Below are positions 1 to 7,700 of a stretch of DNA of 13,127 nucleotides, one piece after another. The position numbers were made by a program, and so were the translations under genes. Source of the stretch: Gemmataceae bacterium (GTDB lineage: Bacteria; Planctomycetota; Planctomycetia; Gemmatales; Gemmataceae); the NCBI GenBank assembly GCA_017853285.1, contig JAFMJU010000046.1:1-13127 (forward strand). Direction: 5' to 3'. Under the pieces are notes generated by a model. The model saw only the letters and a list, made by a program, of their open reading frames with translations, had not been told where the DNA came from and did not search any database. Each line of letters starts with the position of its first letter. Position 1 is the stretch's first letter.

Positions 1-222
1 GCGGCCCAAAGGCTGGCCGAAATGGCCCGCCGCCACGGGGCAAACGGCAACCAGTCACCCAAGCCGGTGCTGAAGGATGGCGCGGTGCTGCAGCACCAGC
101 TTCTGGATCTGCTGCATCCCAAACCAGACACACCCACCGTCCGCACCAAGGCGATCGGAAATATCTGGGAGAACTGGCCATCAGGCCAGACTGAAACGAA
201 TAATCCTTCGGAAGAAAATTAA
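1..222 (+). CDS. C-terminal fragment of an unidentified protein ending near an IGNIWENW motif
   Basis: The frame is open from the first base of the window to a TAA at 220-222, so only the last 73 residues of a longer protein are visible. An ATG at 22 lies inside this open frame and is probably not the true start, because coding sequence runs through it (AAQRLAE before the Met). The fragment is hydrophilic and has no recognisable domain. Near its end it carries IGNIWENW (codons 154-177), followed by a polar tail of 14 residues rich in Ser, Asn, Glu and Pro. Almost the same octapeptide ends the protein at 1785-2441, which suggests the two proteins belong to one system. Only 30 bp separate it from the next gene. 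Function is unknown; from context it could be part of a contractile-secretion accessory operon, but the fragment alone does not show that. Confidence 0.7.
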   Translation, partial: AAQRLAEMARRHGANGNQSPKPVLKDGAVLQHQLLDLLHPKPDTPTVRTKAIGNIWENWPSGQTETNNPSEEN

Positions 223-252
223 TATTCCATCCACCTGGAGCACCAGAAACCC

Positions 253-909
253 ATGGAAGCCCGCCAACCCGGCCCCCTGGCCCGTGACATCCTGACCAAC
301 TGGAATGAGATGGCGCAGACCCTGTTTCCCGAAGGGGTGGGCGCCGGCCTGAAAAGCCTGGTAAACGGCTTGGCTGAACAGGCTGCCGGCTCCCAGTCTT
401 TGGAACATCCGGTGGCATTTGGCAAGAACACCCGTTTCTTGTACCGGCTCAGCCCCGATTTCACGGTCGACCGGCCCCAGGGAGATATCGGGGACGGTTA
501 CACCGACGGCTCCCTGCACCAATCGGTCCATTACAAACCCCTGCATGGCGGCAGTTTTTGGGGGCACTTGGCGGGCCTGGCGCTGGCCCATGTGGGTTTG
601 GAGGCCCTGCAATCGGCCGGAATCACTCCCTCGGCGGAGTCAGCATCGTTGCCGGAAAAAAGTTTCCAGCTCAACCAAGCGGTGGAAACACTGATGTTTT
701 CCACCGTGAACCTGTTCGCCCAGTGCGGCATGCTTGAGGAGGCCCTCGACCATGTGGAGGGGGAATTGCGGTCGCTGGAGTTGGAAGCCAGCGAGCACCC
801 CCAATCATCCGCAAGCCGCGCCAGACTACTGGAGGTGATTCTGGAGGAGCGGGCGGGCCAGGTGGAGGCCAATGTTCAAAACAACCTGAGGATGCTGCGG
901 GCCTGCTGA
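253..909 (+). CDS. hypothetical protein, 218 aa, with a helical C-terminal half
   Basis: I do not recognise this family. The 218-residue product begins at ATG 253, with a GGAG 12 bases upstream (237-240), slightly farther than usual. Residues about 60-90 are polar and rich in Gly and Asp (FLYRLSPDF, GDIGDGYTDG). Residues 99-120 form a Gly/Ala/Leu-rich stretch (GGSFWGHLAGLALAHVGLEAL) that is amphipathic rather than a clear membrane segment. Residues about 135-215 look helical and charged, with heptad-like spacing, and could form a coiled coil or helical bundle. No signal peptide is visible. It is the second of five closely spaced genes, 30 bp after the preceding stop and 31 bp before the next start, so co-transcription is likely. 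By context it could be a chaperone or adaptor for the beta-rich protein that follows; that is a guess. Confidence 0.8.
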   Translation: MEARQPGPLARDILTNWNEMAQTLFPEGVGAGLKSLVNGLAEQAAGSQSLEHPVAFGKNTRFLYRLSPDFTVDRPQGDIGDGYTDGSLHQSVHYKPLHGGSFWGHLAGLALAHVGLEALQSAGITPSAESASLPEKSFQLNQAVETLMFSTVNLFAQCGMLEEALDHVEGELRSLELEASEHPQSSASRARLLEVILEERAGQVEANVQNNLRMLRAC

Positions 910-940
910 ACGCGGGAACGAACGAGCGGAGAAAAATCAC

Positions 941-1462
941 ATGCCCATGGAATTCAGCCGCACGGTGGAGGAGATCATCGCCACCCGCGTATTCATCACC
1001 GCCTCCGACGGTTTCCTCGACCTGAGCGCCCTGGGTTCGGCGGGAGAAGGAGGCATCGTCCATGTGGGGGCGAAGAATATCCGCCTGGCCTCGGACGCCG
1101 GTTTCCTGACGGTCTCAACCGGACCGGATGGGCATGGCGAGGTCTCCCTCCGTTCCACGGGTGATCAGGGCACCATCCTGCTCACCACGCCGGGCACCGG
1201 CAAGACCGCCCGGCTGCGCATGCGACCCGACGGGGTGGAAATCGCCTTCGGCGACCGTCGCTCGCCCGGCCGCCTGCTGATGCTGGACGACCGGATGGAA
1301 TTGTCACTGGGTGGCGGGGGCCCGAGCCTGGTTCTGGAGGGCGACACCCTCACGCTGTGTTCAGGAAAAACCCGCCTGATCGTTGGCCCCGACGGAATCC
1401 AGGCGGGCACCGCCTCCGGCACCACCCTCCTCGCACCCGCCAGTCCGGTCACCCCATCCTGA
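941..1462 (+). CDS. beta-rich repeat protein resembling the VgrG/gp5 spike needle
   Basis: This 173-residue product starts at ATG 941 with GGAG nine bases upstream (928-931); an in-frame ATG at 947 is an alternative. Almost the whole protein is short alternating hydrophobic strands separated by Gly/Asp turns. Semi-repeats include STGPDGHGEVSL (residues 59-70), RLRMRPDGVEIAFG (91-104) and RLIVGPDGIQAG (145-156), each built on a PDG turn followed by a short strand. Such PDGV/I-strand repeats resemble the triple-stranded beta-helix at the C-terminus of VgrG and phage gp5-like spikes, as I recall those families. The usual OB fold and the rest of VgrG are absent, so it would be a stand-alone needle-like or PAAR-associated piece, or an unrelated beta-solenoid. 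TTPGTGKTA at 82-90 looks like a P-loop by chance only. It sits in a tight operon with a coiled-coil protein and a DUF6931-like protein. Confidence 0.75.
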   Translation: MPMEFSRTVEEIIATRVFITASDGFLDLSALGSAGEGGIVHVGAKNIRLASDAGFLTVSTGPDGHGEVSLRSTGDQGTILLTTPGTGKTARLRMRPDGVEIAFGDRRSPGRLLMLDDRMELSLGGGGPSLVLEGDTLTLCSGKTRLIVGPDGIQAGTASGTTLLAPASPVTPS

Positions 1463-1476
1463 GGGATCGTCCAGCC

Positions 1477-1788
1477 ATGAATCATTTGGAAAAAATCAGC
1501 CAGTCCATTTCCCGGTACCAATCCTGCCTCGACAGCCTCCAGGCCGACTTGGATGCAGCCATGGCCAAATCCACCGACCCTGGATTCAAAACCTCCATCG
1601 GCGAGTTGCTGGACCTGTTGAAACGCAAGCGGGCCGCCATTGAACCCAATTCCATGGTGGAAATGGAGGGATTGGAGGCGCGCATCCAGTCCGGCCTGCG
1701 ACGGTTCGCCGAACTGCAGGCCCGCCGTGAACTGATCACCCAGCGCCTTGCGGCCCTGGCGAATCCGCCAGGGAATGAAAAGCCATGA
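1477..1788 (+). CDS. small coiled-coil protein, 103 aa
   Basis: The start chosen is ATG 1477, 14 bp after the preceding stop, with GAGGG at 1461-1465 (overlapping that stop codon) as the likely ribosome binding site. The frame is open farther upstream to 1357, but that part overlaps the preceding gene and is discarded. The product is highly charged and almost entirely helical by composition: residues 1-30 and 60-95 show heptad-like Leu/Ile/Ala spacing around a short DPGF turn (residues 34-37). There are no cysteines of note, no signal peptide and no membrane segment, so it should be a cytoplasmic helical hairpin or coiled coil. Its stop overlaps the next start in an ATGA arrangement (1785-1788), so the two products are probably made together and may interact. 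Function is unknown. Confidence 0.75.
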   Translation: MNHLEKISQSISRYQSCLDSLQADLDAAMAKSTDPGFKTSIGELLDLLKRKRAAIEPNSMVEMEGLEARIQSGLRRFAELQARRELITQRLAALANPPGNEKP

Positions 1789-2441
1789 GCCTGCTCCCCA
1801 CCTTGGGCCCCAACGCGCCGGTCTCCCAGGCCTACGGCAGGGTGGGCGACCCTCGCGACCTTCCCGCGCTGGTGGGGGGCGCGGAGTGCGTCAAGGCACT
1901 GACAAGCCTGCTGCTGGAACAGCCCAACCAGGCCATCCGTGTCATCGCCGGTTGGCTGTCCACGCGCGAGGCCATCTGGTGGGCCGCCCTCTGCCAATCG
2001 CAACTACTGACCCTGGCCGGGTATGACCAGGCCGGTGACACGCTCAAGCTGGTGGTGCTTTGGGTGTTGGACCCGGGCGAGCCGGCCCGGTTGGCGGTGG
2101 TGAAACGGGCCCCGGTCAACGAGAACCCGTCACTGGCCCAACTGGCAACGGCTGTCACCCTGACGGCAGACAGCCTGTCCCCATTTGGTGCCACCCCTGT
2201 TCAGGCACCACCCGGCCTGGCCCACCGCATGGCCGCAATCTCCATTCTCACGGCGGCAAATGAATGGTCCTCCGCGGAGCAAAAGGGTTGCCTGGCGCAT
2301 TTCCTGGAAATAGGACTAGATATTTCAGAGTGCAAATACCCTTGGAATGAATCGGCTGTGCCCAGGCATCCGGGACTCCGGCCCCGGATTTCCCTTGCTC
2401 CCGGCAAGCGGAAAATAGGGAACATCTGGGAAGACTGGTGA
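1785..2441 (+). CDS. DUF6931-like protein ending in IGNIWEDW
   Basis: This 218-residue protein starts at ATG 1785 inside the ATGA overlap with the gene before it. Two landmarks match what I remember of the DUF6931 family: a helix with GWLSTREAIWWAALC (residues 56-70, compare the family's REAVWWAC signature) and FLEIGLDIS followed by a PW pair (173-187). Between them lies an Ala/Leu-rich helical region. The family has no known enzymatic activity; I recall members being encoded near type VI secretion accessory genes. After the DUF6931-like part comes a basic, Pro-rich linker (about 190-210) and a terminal IGNIWEDW (211-218) ending exactly at the stop codon. That peptide nearly duplicates one in the gene at 1-222. 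No signal peptide is seen. The gene converges with the folK-SDR gene, their stop codons being 27 bp apart. Confidence 0.8.
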   Translation: MSLLPTLGPNAPVSQAYGRVGDPRDLPALVGGAECVKALTSLLLEQPNQAIRVIAGWLSTREAIWWAALCQSQLLTLAGYDQAGDTLKLVVLWVLDPGEPARLAVVKRAPVNENPSLAQLATAVTLTADSLSPFGATPVQAPPGLAHRMAAISILTAANEWSSAEQKGCLAHFLEIGLDISECKYPWNESAVPRHPGLRPRISLAPGKRKIGNIWEDW

Positions 2442-2468
2442 ACCACCGGGCGGCCGGCATTCCCCAGC

Positions 2469-3737
2469 TCAACCCCGCACCGCTCCGCCGTTGACCCTCA
2501 GGATCTGGCCGGTGATCCACTCCGCCCGCGGGCCCGCCAGAAAGCGGACGGCCCGGGCGATGTCCTCCGGGGTTCCCCAGCGGCCCAGCGGCGTCTCGGC
2601 GATGGCCCGCCGCTGCCAGCCATCGGGAGCCTTTTCGCCCCAGGAAGTCTTCACCCAACCCGGCGCCACGCAATTGACACGTACAGCCGGGGAGTAGTGC
2701 CGCGCCAGGGCCTTGGTGAGCGACATCACGCCGCCCTTGATGAGGCCGAACAGCTTGCCGCTGTCCCCCTCCATGCCGGTTTCCGCCTGGTCCCAACCCA
2801 TGGTGATGATCGACCCGCAACCCCGCGCGCGCATCCGCTCCGCCATGGCCCGGCATGCCAGCAGCGTGCCACGGGCATCCACCGCCCAGAGCCGGGCCAG
2901 CTTTTCCTCGAAACTCCAGCCCGGCCCCGGTCCGGTCAGGATGTCGGTGCCGGCGTTTTGCACCCAGATTTGGATGGGGCCGGCCAGCGCCTCGGCCTGG
3001 TCCACCAGGGCTTTGGCGGCCTGCTCCGGCAACAGGTCGGCCACCAAAGGCGTTGCCTCCACATCCCACAGCCGGCACAGGCGGGCCGTCTCGGCCAGAA
3101 GGGTTGCGTCACGGCCATGGCAGACCACGCGGGCGCCGGCACTGGCCAGCTCCTGGGCGATGGCCCGGCCAATCCCCTTGCTGGCGCCAAGCACCACCGC
3201 CGTTTGGCCAGACAATTCGCGCGAGGGGCCCGCGCCGAAGGGTGCGATGCCGTCCAGTTTGGCCAACAGTCTCGAAACCGTCTCACCCAGCACCGGATGG
3301 CGCCACCCGGGCACGATCTGGGCCAGGGGGCCAAGCACGAAACGGCGGTCATGCATCCGCGGATGCGGTAGCGTCAGGTCCGAAGAGTTCGACACCTGGT
3401 CATTGAAGAAAAGCAGGTCCAGGTCCAGGGTGCGCGGACCATCCTGTGCCGTGCGCACCCGGCCGTGCGCCTGCTCGATGGCCAAAAGTGCCTTCAATAA
3501 TCCGTCGGGCGAAAGACTGGTCTCGACCAGGGCGGCCCCGTTCAGGAACGCTGGCTGGCCGGCGGGGCCACCCACCGGGTCGGTCTCGTACCAGGGGGAA
3601 ACACGCAACACCCGGGTGCCATGAAGTTGGCCCACCCCGCGCAGTGCGCTCGCCAGGGTGGAGGCTCGGTCGCCCAGGTTGGATCCCAGGGCGAGCACCG
3701 CCAGATTTGCGGAAGTGGGGGTTGAATCGGCCGTCAT
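2469..3737 (-). CDS. folK: FolK (HPPK) fused to a short-chain dehydrogenase/reductase domain with degenerate catalytic residues
   Basis: The start is ATG 3737, overlapping the stop of the upstream gene in an ATGA; the frame is open farther upstream, but that part lies inside the neighbour. Product 422 aa. Residues 13-160 are 6-hydroxymethyl-7,8-dihydropterin pyrophosphokinase, which pyrophosphorylates the pterin before dihydropteroate synthesis in folate biosynthesis. Visible signatures are GSNLGD (18-23), the YETDPVG...QPAFLN segment (50-66), GPRTLDLDLL (100-109) with the Mg-binding D105 and D107, and LPHPRMHDRRFVL (123-135). Residues 176-422 are a classical SDR fold: GASKGIG (184-190), NAG (261-263), PLGRWGTPEDIA (383-394) and a C-terminal ITGQILRVNGG. 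The SDR tetrad is altered: Asn is D287, Ser is W315 and Tyr is F330, while Lys is kept (K334). The FolK half looks active; the SDR half may bind NAD(P)H or pterin without reduction. It follows an exported-protein gene in the same operon. Confidence 0.9.
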   Translation of the reverse strand: MTADSTPTSANLAVLALGSNLGDRASTLASALRGVGQLHGTRVLRVSPWYETDPVGGPAGQPAFLNGAALVETSLSPDGLLKALLAIEQAHGRVRTAQDGPRTLDLDLLFFNDQVSNSSDLTLPHPRMHDRRFVLGPLAQIVPGWRHPVLGETVSRLLAKLDGIAPFGAGPSRELSGQTAVVLGASKGIGRAIAQELASAGARVVCHGRDATLLAETARLCRLWDVEATPLVADLLPEQAAKALVDQAEALAGPIQIWVQNAGTDILTGPGPGWSFEEKLARLWAVDARGTLLACRAMAERMRARGCGSIITMGWDQAETGMEGDSGKLFGLIKGGVMSLTKALARHYSPAVRVNCVAPGWVKTSWGEKAPDGWQRRAIAETPLGRWGTPEDIARAVRFLAGPRAEWITGQILRVNGGAVRG

Positions 3738-4624
3738 TCGAGCCAGCTCAAGACGATGAGCGCCTGGTAGGTGGCGGAGACCGAGGAAGGCTTGCCCTTG
3801 GCGACGCCGTAGCCGCCATCGGCGTTGCGGCAGGAGGCGACAAAGCCTCGCAGTTTTTGGGCGTCTGGTTTGGCGCCCAACATCTTGATGGCGCGCATCA
3901 CCCGGTAGCAGGAATCCAGGTCGCCGGGCTCCCGGGCGGCATTGGACCAACCGCCATCCTCGCCCTGGCCGGCCAGCAGACGGGCGGACAGTTCCTCGCG
4001 CTCGGCCGGCTTGAGCTGAACCCCCAGGCGCAGTCGGGCGGCGGTGGCACCGCCCACCAGCCGGGCATTTTCCGGTGAGCCGGCCTGGGCCTTTTGTATG
4101 AGGGCTTGCCAGGCGTCTTTCTTGGCCGGAAGTTGTTTGGCCGCCTCAAAGGCGGCGGCGGCCAGCCGGACCGATTCAAAATCGGTCGCCAGGTTTTCGA
4201 GGCGGGTGAACTGCTGGGGGAGTTTCGAGGCCACCTGGGGCAGTTTTTCCGCGCCCAGATCGTGCAGGGCCATGATTCCCACGGCCTGGAGAGCCGGGGC
4301 GGCCTGGCCAGGCTGCTGGTCGGGAGCGTCGGCGAATCCCTCCGGGGTGAGGCAAGCCACCACAAAATCCCGGCAGGCGGCCAGATCGGCAGGTTGCACG
4401 CCCAAAAGGCGCAGGCCTCGAACCGCCCCCAGGGTGGCCCGCAGCGAGGCCTTGCCGCCCGCCTGCGGGGCATACCCACCCATGGGCGTGGCCAGAGCCG
4501 CCAGATAGCGGGTGGTTTGGGCCACCTGGTCGGGCGGGAGGGCCGGTTTGGGCTTGGCTGCCGCAGGCTGGGCCGGAAGGAATGTGGTCAGAAAAAGCAG
4601 GGCCGGGGCGGCTGAAACGAACAT
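3734..4624 (-). CDS. exported prenyltransferase/squalene-cyclase repeat protein
   Basis: ATG 4624 gives a 296-residue precursor. The start is chosen because it places a signal-peptide-like hydrophobic stretch at the N-terminus (residues 4-18) followed by PAAA, a plausible cleavage site after residue 23. The n-region lacks a basic residue, which is unusual. The mature part is helical and Ala/Leu-rich, with repeats of the prenyltransferase/squalene oxidase (QW-like, alpha-alpha barrel) type: GGYAP...SLRATLGAVRGLRLLG (49-75), EDGGWSNA...DLDSCYRVMRAIKMLG (222-250) and ADGGYGVA...SVSATYQALIVLSWL (268-295). The catalytic DXDD motif of squalene-hopene cyclases is absent and the protein is much shorter than that family, so it is probably not a cyclase; it may bind peptides or lipids outside the cytoplasm. 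Its TGA overlaps the folK-SDR start (3734-3737). It is divergent from the gene at 4756. Confidence 0.8.
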   Translation of the reverse strand: MFVSAAPALLFLTTFLPAQPAAAKPKPALPPDQVAQTTRYLAALATPMGGYAPQAGGKASLRATLGAVRGLRLLGVQPADLAACRDFVVACLTPEGFADAPDQQPGQAAPALQAVGIMALHDLGAEKLPQVASKLPQQFTRLENLATDFESVRLAAAAFEAAKQLPAKKDAWQALIQKAQAGSPENARLVGGATAARLRLGVQLKPAEREELSARLLAGQGEDGGWSNAAREPGDLDSCYRVMRAIKMLGAKPDAQKLRGFVASCRNADGGYGVAKGKPSSVSATYQALIVLSWLE

Positions 4625-4755
4625 TTTGGAAACCCGGGGATTCTTCAATGGGTTGGTGCGCGGGAAGAGCCGTGACCGGAGGGAGAAACCCGGGGCTCCG
4701 ACTGGTATCTTAACCAAAACGCAGTTATTCCGCGAATGGATCCTGGAGTCGCCCC
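4625..4755. promoter_or_regulatory. divergent intergenic region with an 11-bp direct repeat
   Basis: The 131 bp separate two divergent genes and must hold both promoters. The sequence GAAACCCGGGG occurs twice in the same orientation, at 4629-4639 and 4685-4695, 56 bp apart, each with a CCCGGG palindrome at its core. Such a pair could be an operator for a regulator binding both promoters; this is an inference from repetition only. The copy at 4629-4639 lies just upstream of the start codon of the minus-strand gene. The stretch 4704-4735 is the most AT-rich part, but I could not pick convincing -35 and -10 boxes. GGAG at 4745-4748 is the ribosome binding site of the plus-strand gene, seven bases from its ATG. 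Confidence 0.4.
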
Positions 4756-7700
4756 ATGGCGGACCTGAAAGCACCTAGAGGCGGTGGCAAGTCCCCTTCC
4801 CAGCCGCGCTCTTTCCTGGCTGGACAAGGCTGGAAGTGGCTGAGCTTCCTGTTGGTGCTGGTGCTTTTGGACCTGCTGATTGTTTTCAAATTCCGGCGGG
4901 TGGCCACCCCCGAAAGCCCTGAATGGCTCGACCGCATGAACCGCGGCCTAGCCTACCTGGAGCAATTCAACTACGAGCCGGCCACCCACCAGTATGAGCA
5001 AGCCCTGGCCATCAAGCCCAAGGATGTGGCCACCCGGATCAACCTGGCCATTGCCCTTCTGAACCAGGCCAAACCCGAGACACTGGACAAGGCGGTGGAG
5101 TTGTTGCGTGGGGTTTTGGCCGACCAGCCGGACAACCCCTACGCGAACTACTGCCTGGCGATCATCCTGCAGTACCGCAACGATGTGGAGGGGGCCCTGC
5201 CCCATTTCGAGGCCACCGCAAAGGCCTCTCCCGATGACGCCCACGCCTGGTACCAGGTGGGCAAATGCCTGACAGAACTGGACCTGCGTCCGGATGAGGC
5301 GTTCGACGCGCTGACGAAGGCCGTCGAGCTGGAGCCGGCGTTGAACGCGGCCCGCTACGCCCTGGCCATGCACCCGAAGACCGCCACCGACGCGCGCAAG
5401 ACCATGCTGGACGAGCAACGGGCGCTGGCGGACGCCATCTGGGAACGGGAGTACAAGGTCCGCTACTTCGACATGGGCCCGCACGCCGAGGCGGTTCCGC
5501 TGCCCACGGTGGCCCCACAGCCGGGTGTCCCGGCCCTGGCGGCCTCGGATGTGCCCGTCACGCTGGCGGCCGGAACGGAATGGCGGGTTGCGGATGGAAA
5601 GGATGGCTATTCGCTGGAAATCGCCCGTCGCGGCAGATGCTCGGTCGTTCTCGACCGGCTGGCCAATGGCGTGGAGGACCTGTTCCTGCCGGGCGCCGTG
5701 ATGCGAAAGGGCAAACCCGGCGACCTGCTGCTGACCCCCGATGGCCCCGGCTGGAAGGATGTCACCGAGGAGGCCGGCCTGGCGATTGGTGACGGCTTGA
5801 TCGCCGCCGCCGGCGACCTCGACAATGACGGCAAGCCCGAGCTGCTGGTGGCGGGCTCCACCGGTTTGAAAGCGTACAAGAATCTGGGTAATGGCAAATT
5901 TGCCCCCCTCCCCCTCTCACCGGGCAAGGGCGAGGAACCCGGGAAATTCTCGGGCCTGGCGCTGGCCGATATCGACCAGGATGGCGATCTGGACATTTTC
6001 GCCACCCGGGCGGAGGGTGATCCCAAGACAGCGCTGGCCGCCTGGCTGAACACTTCCGACGCGGTGGAGGCGGCCGCCGGCAAGCCCGCCGAACCGCTGA
6101 GGCTGAAGTTCGAGGCCAAACCGCTGCCCGGCGTGGACCCGCCCGGCGCGCTGGCCGGTCTGACCCTGGCGGATGTGGATGGGGACAGCGATTTGGACAT
6201 GGTCTTGCTGCCGCTGCAGGCTGGCAAGCCGGTGTGGGTGAGGAACGACCGGCTGTTGCGCTTCAAAACGCTTCCCGTGGGTGACCCGGTGCTGCCGGCA
6301 GCCGAGTGGCGCGCCTGCGTCTCGCATCTGGGTGACCTGTATGAACCGGCGCACCTGCTGCTTCTCAGATCCGAAGGCAATGCCATGCGCGCCCAATGGA
6401 GCCCGCGCGGCTGGAAAACCAATGATTTGCAACTTCCCGCCGGGCGCCAGGCCCTGCGCATGGATCTGAATCTGGATGGCGATCCCGACATGATTTCCCT
6501 GGGTTTGAAAGGTAACGCCCGATTCATGGCTGGCTCCTGCCGCGAGGGAACCCTGGTGGAATTGGGCGGTGGTTTGGACGGCTTGGTGAACATCCTGGGA
6601 GCCACCAACGAGAGCACCGACCTTCTGGGCCTGAAGAAAACGGGCGGTTTGGCCCGGATCGGGTTGGCCCTCCCTTCCCGCCACATGGTGGTGGTGCGTC
6701 CCACAGGCCTGAGGAAAACCGGGGATTACCTGCGCACTACCGCCGAATCGGTGGGAACCCGCGTGGGAGTCCTGGCGGGGTCTTTCCGCGGGTGGGACGA
6801 AGTGGGCACCGGCCAAAGCCTGGGGCAATCAAGTCGCCCCATCCGGCTTGGCACGGGTCCGCTCGAATTCGCTCAGGCGATCCGCCTGCGCTGGCCCGAT
6901 GGCGTGCCCCAGGCGGAGATGGATCCCCAGGTGGACACCCTGGTCCAGATGGTGGAAACGAACCGCAAGCCGACCAGTTGCCCGGTGCTGTTTGTGCAAG
7001 GCACCGATGGCAAGTGGGAGTATGTGACCGATTGCCTGGGGCCGGGGGCCCTGGGCGAGCAAGGGTCGGACGGGTCGGTGCGCCCGGCCCGCCCTGTGGA
7101 GGTGCTGCGGCTGCCCGAATCGGTGAGCCGCCGCAAGGGCAAGCTGGTGCTGCGCCTGGCCGAACCGATGGACGAGGTGATGTACCTCGATGGCGCCCGG
7201 TTGGCGGTGGTGGATCACCCGGTGGGTACCGAGATCTGGGCCGATGAGCGGTTCAACTTCACCGGCGACCTGCCCACCAGCCAATTGATGGTGGTGGGCA
7301 ACCTGGTCAGCCTGACGGAAGCCAAAGACAACGCCGGGGCCGACGCCCTGGACCTGTTGGCCCGGGCCGATGGCGCCAGTGTGACCAACTTCCCCCGGCT
7401 GACCTGGATGGGCATGGCGGGCCGGCACAAGCTGGATCTGCTTTTCCCCCGGCCCGGTGGCACCGGCCCGCTGGTGCTGTGCGGCGAGGGCGGGGTGGAC
7501 TATCCCTACCCCGAATCGATGTATGCCGCCACCCAGGCGGGCCTCAGCCTGCTGCCGCCCACGCTGGCCCGGCGCGGCAACGACGGAAAATACACTCCCG
7601 TGGGTGAAATTGGTTTTCCCGCCGGCCTGCCCAAGCCGATGCTGGCCCGCATCCCGGCGGGAGCCGAGGGGGGCGAGCCATGGCGGTTGGAAAGCAACCT

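Noticed and set aside
1184..1210. TTPGTGKTA as a P-loop NTPase site in the 173-aa protein
   Set aside because: It lies in a beta-repeat protein with no Walker B or surrounding Rossmann-type fold; a chance match.
2442..2468. Bidirectional terminator between the converging genes
   Set aside because: Only a short CCGG-GCGG-CCGG stem (2446-2457) with no T tract; not convincing.
2713..3624. 303-codon plus-strand frame over the folK-SDR gene
   Set aside because: Antisense to unmistakable FolK and SDR motifs; no motif of its own.
5607..6828. Long minus-strand frames of 303 and 365 codons within the giant TPR/FG-GAP gene
   Set aside because: No domain, biased Arg/Ser/Pro composition and full overlap with a gene carrying clear motifs.
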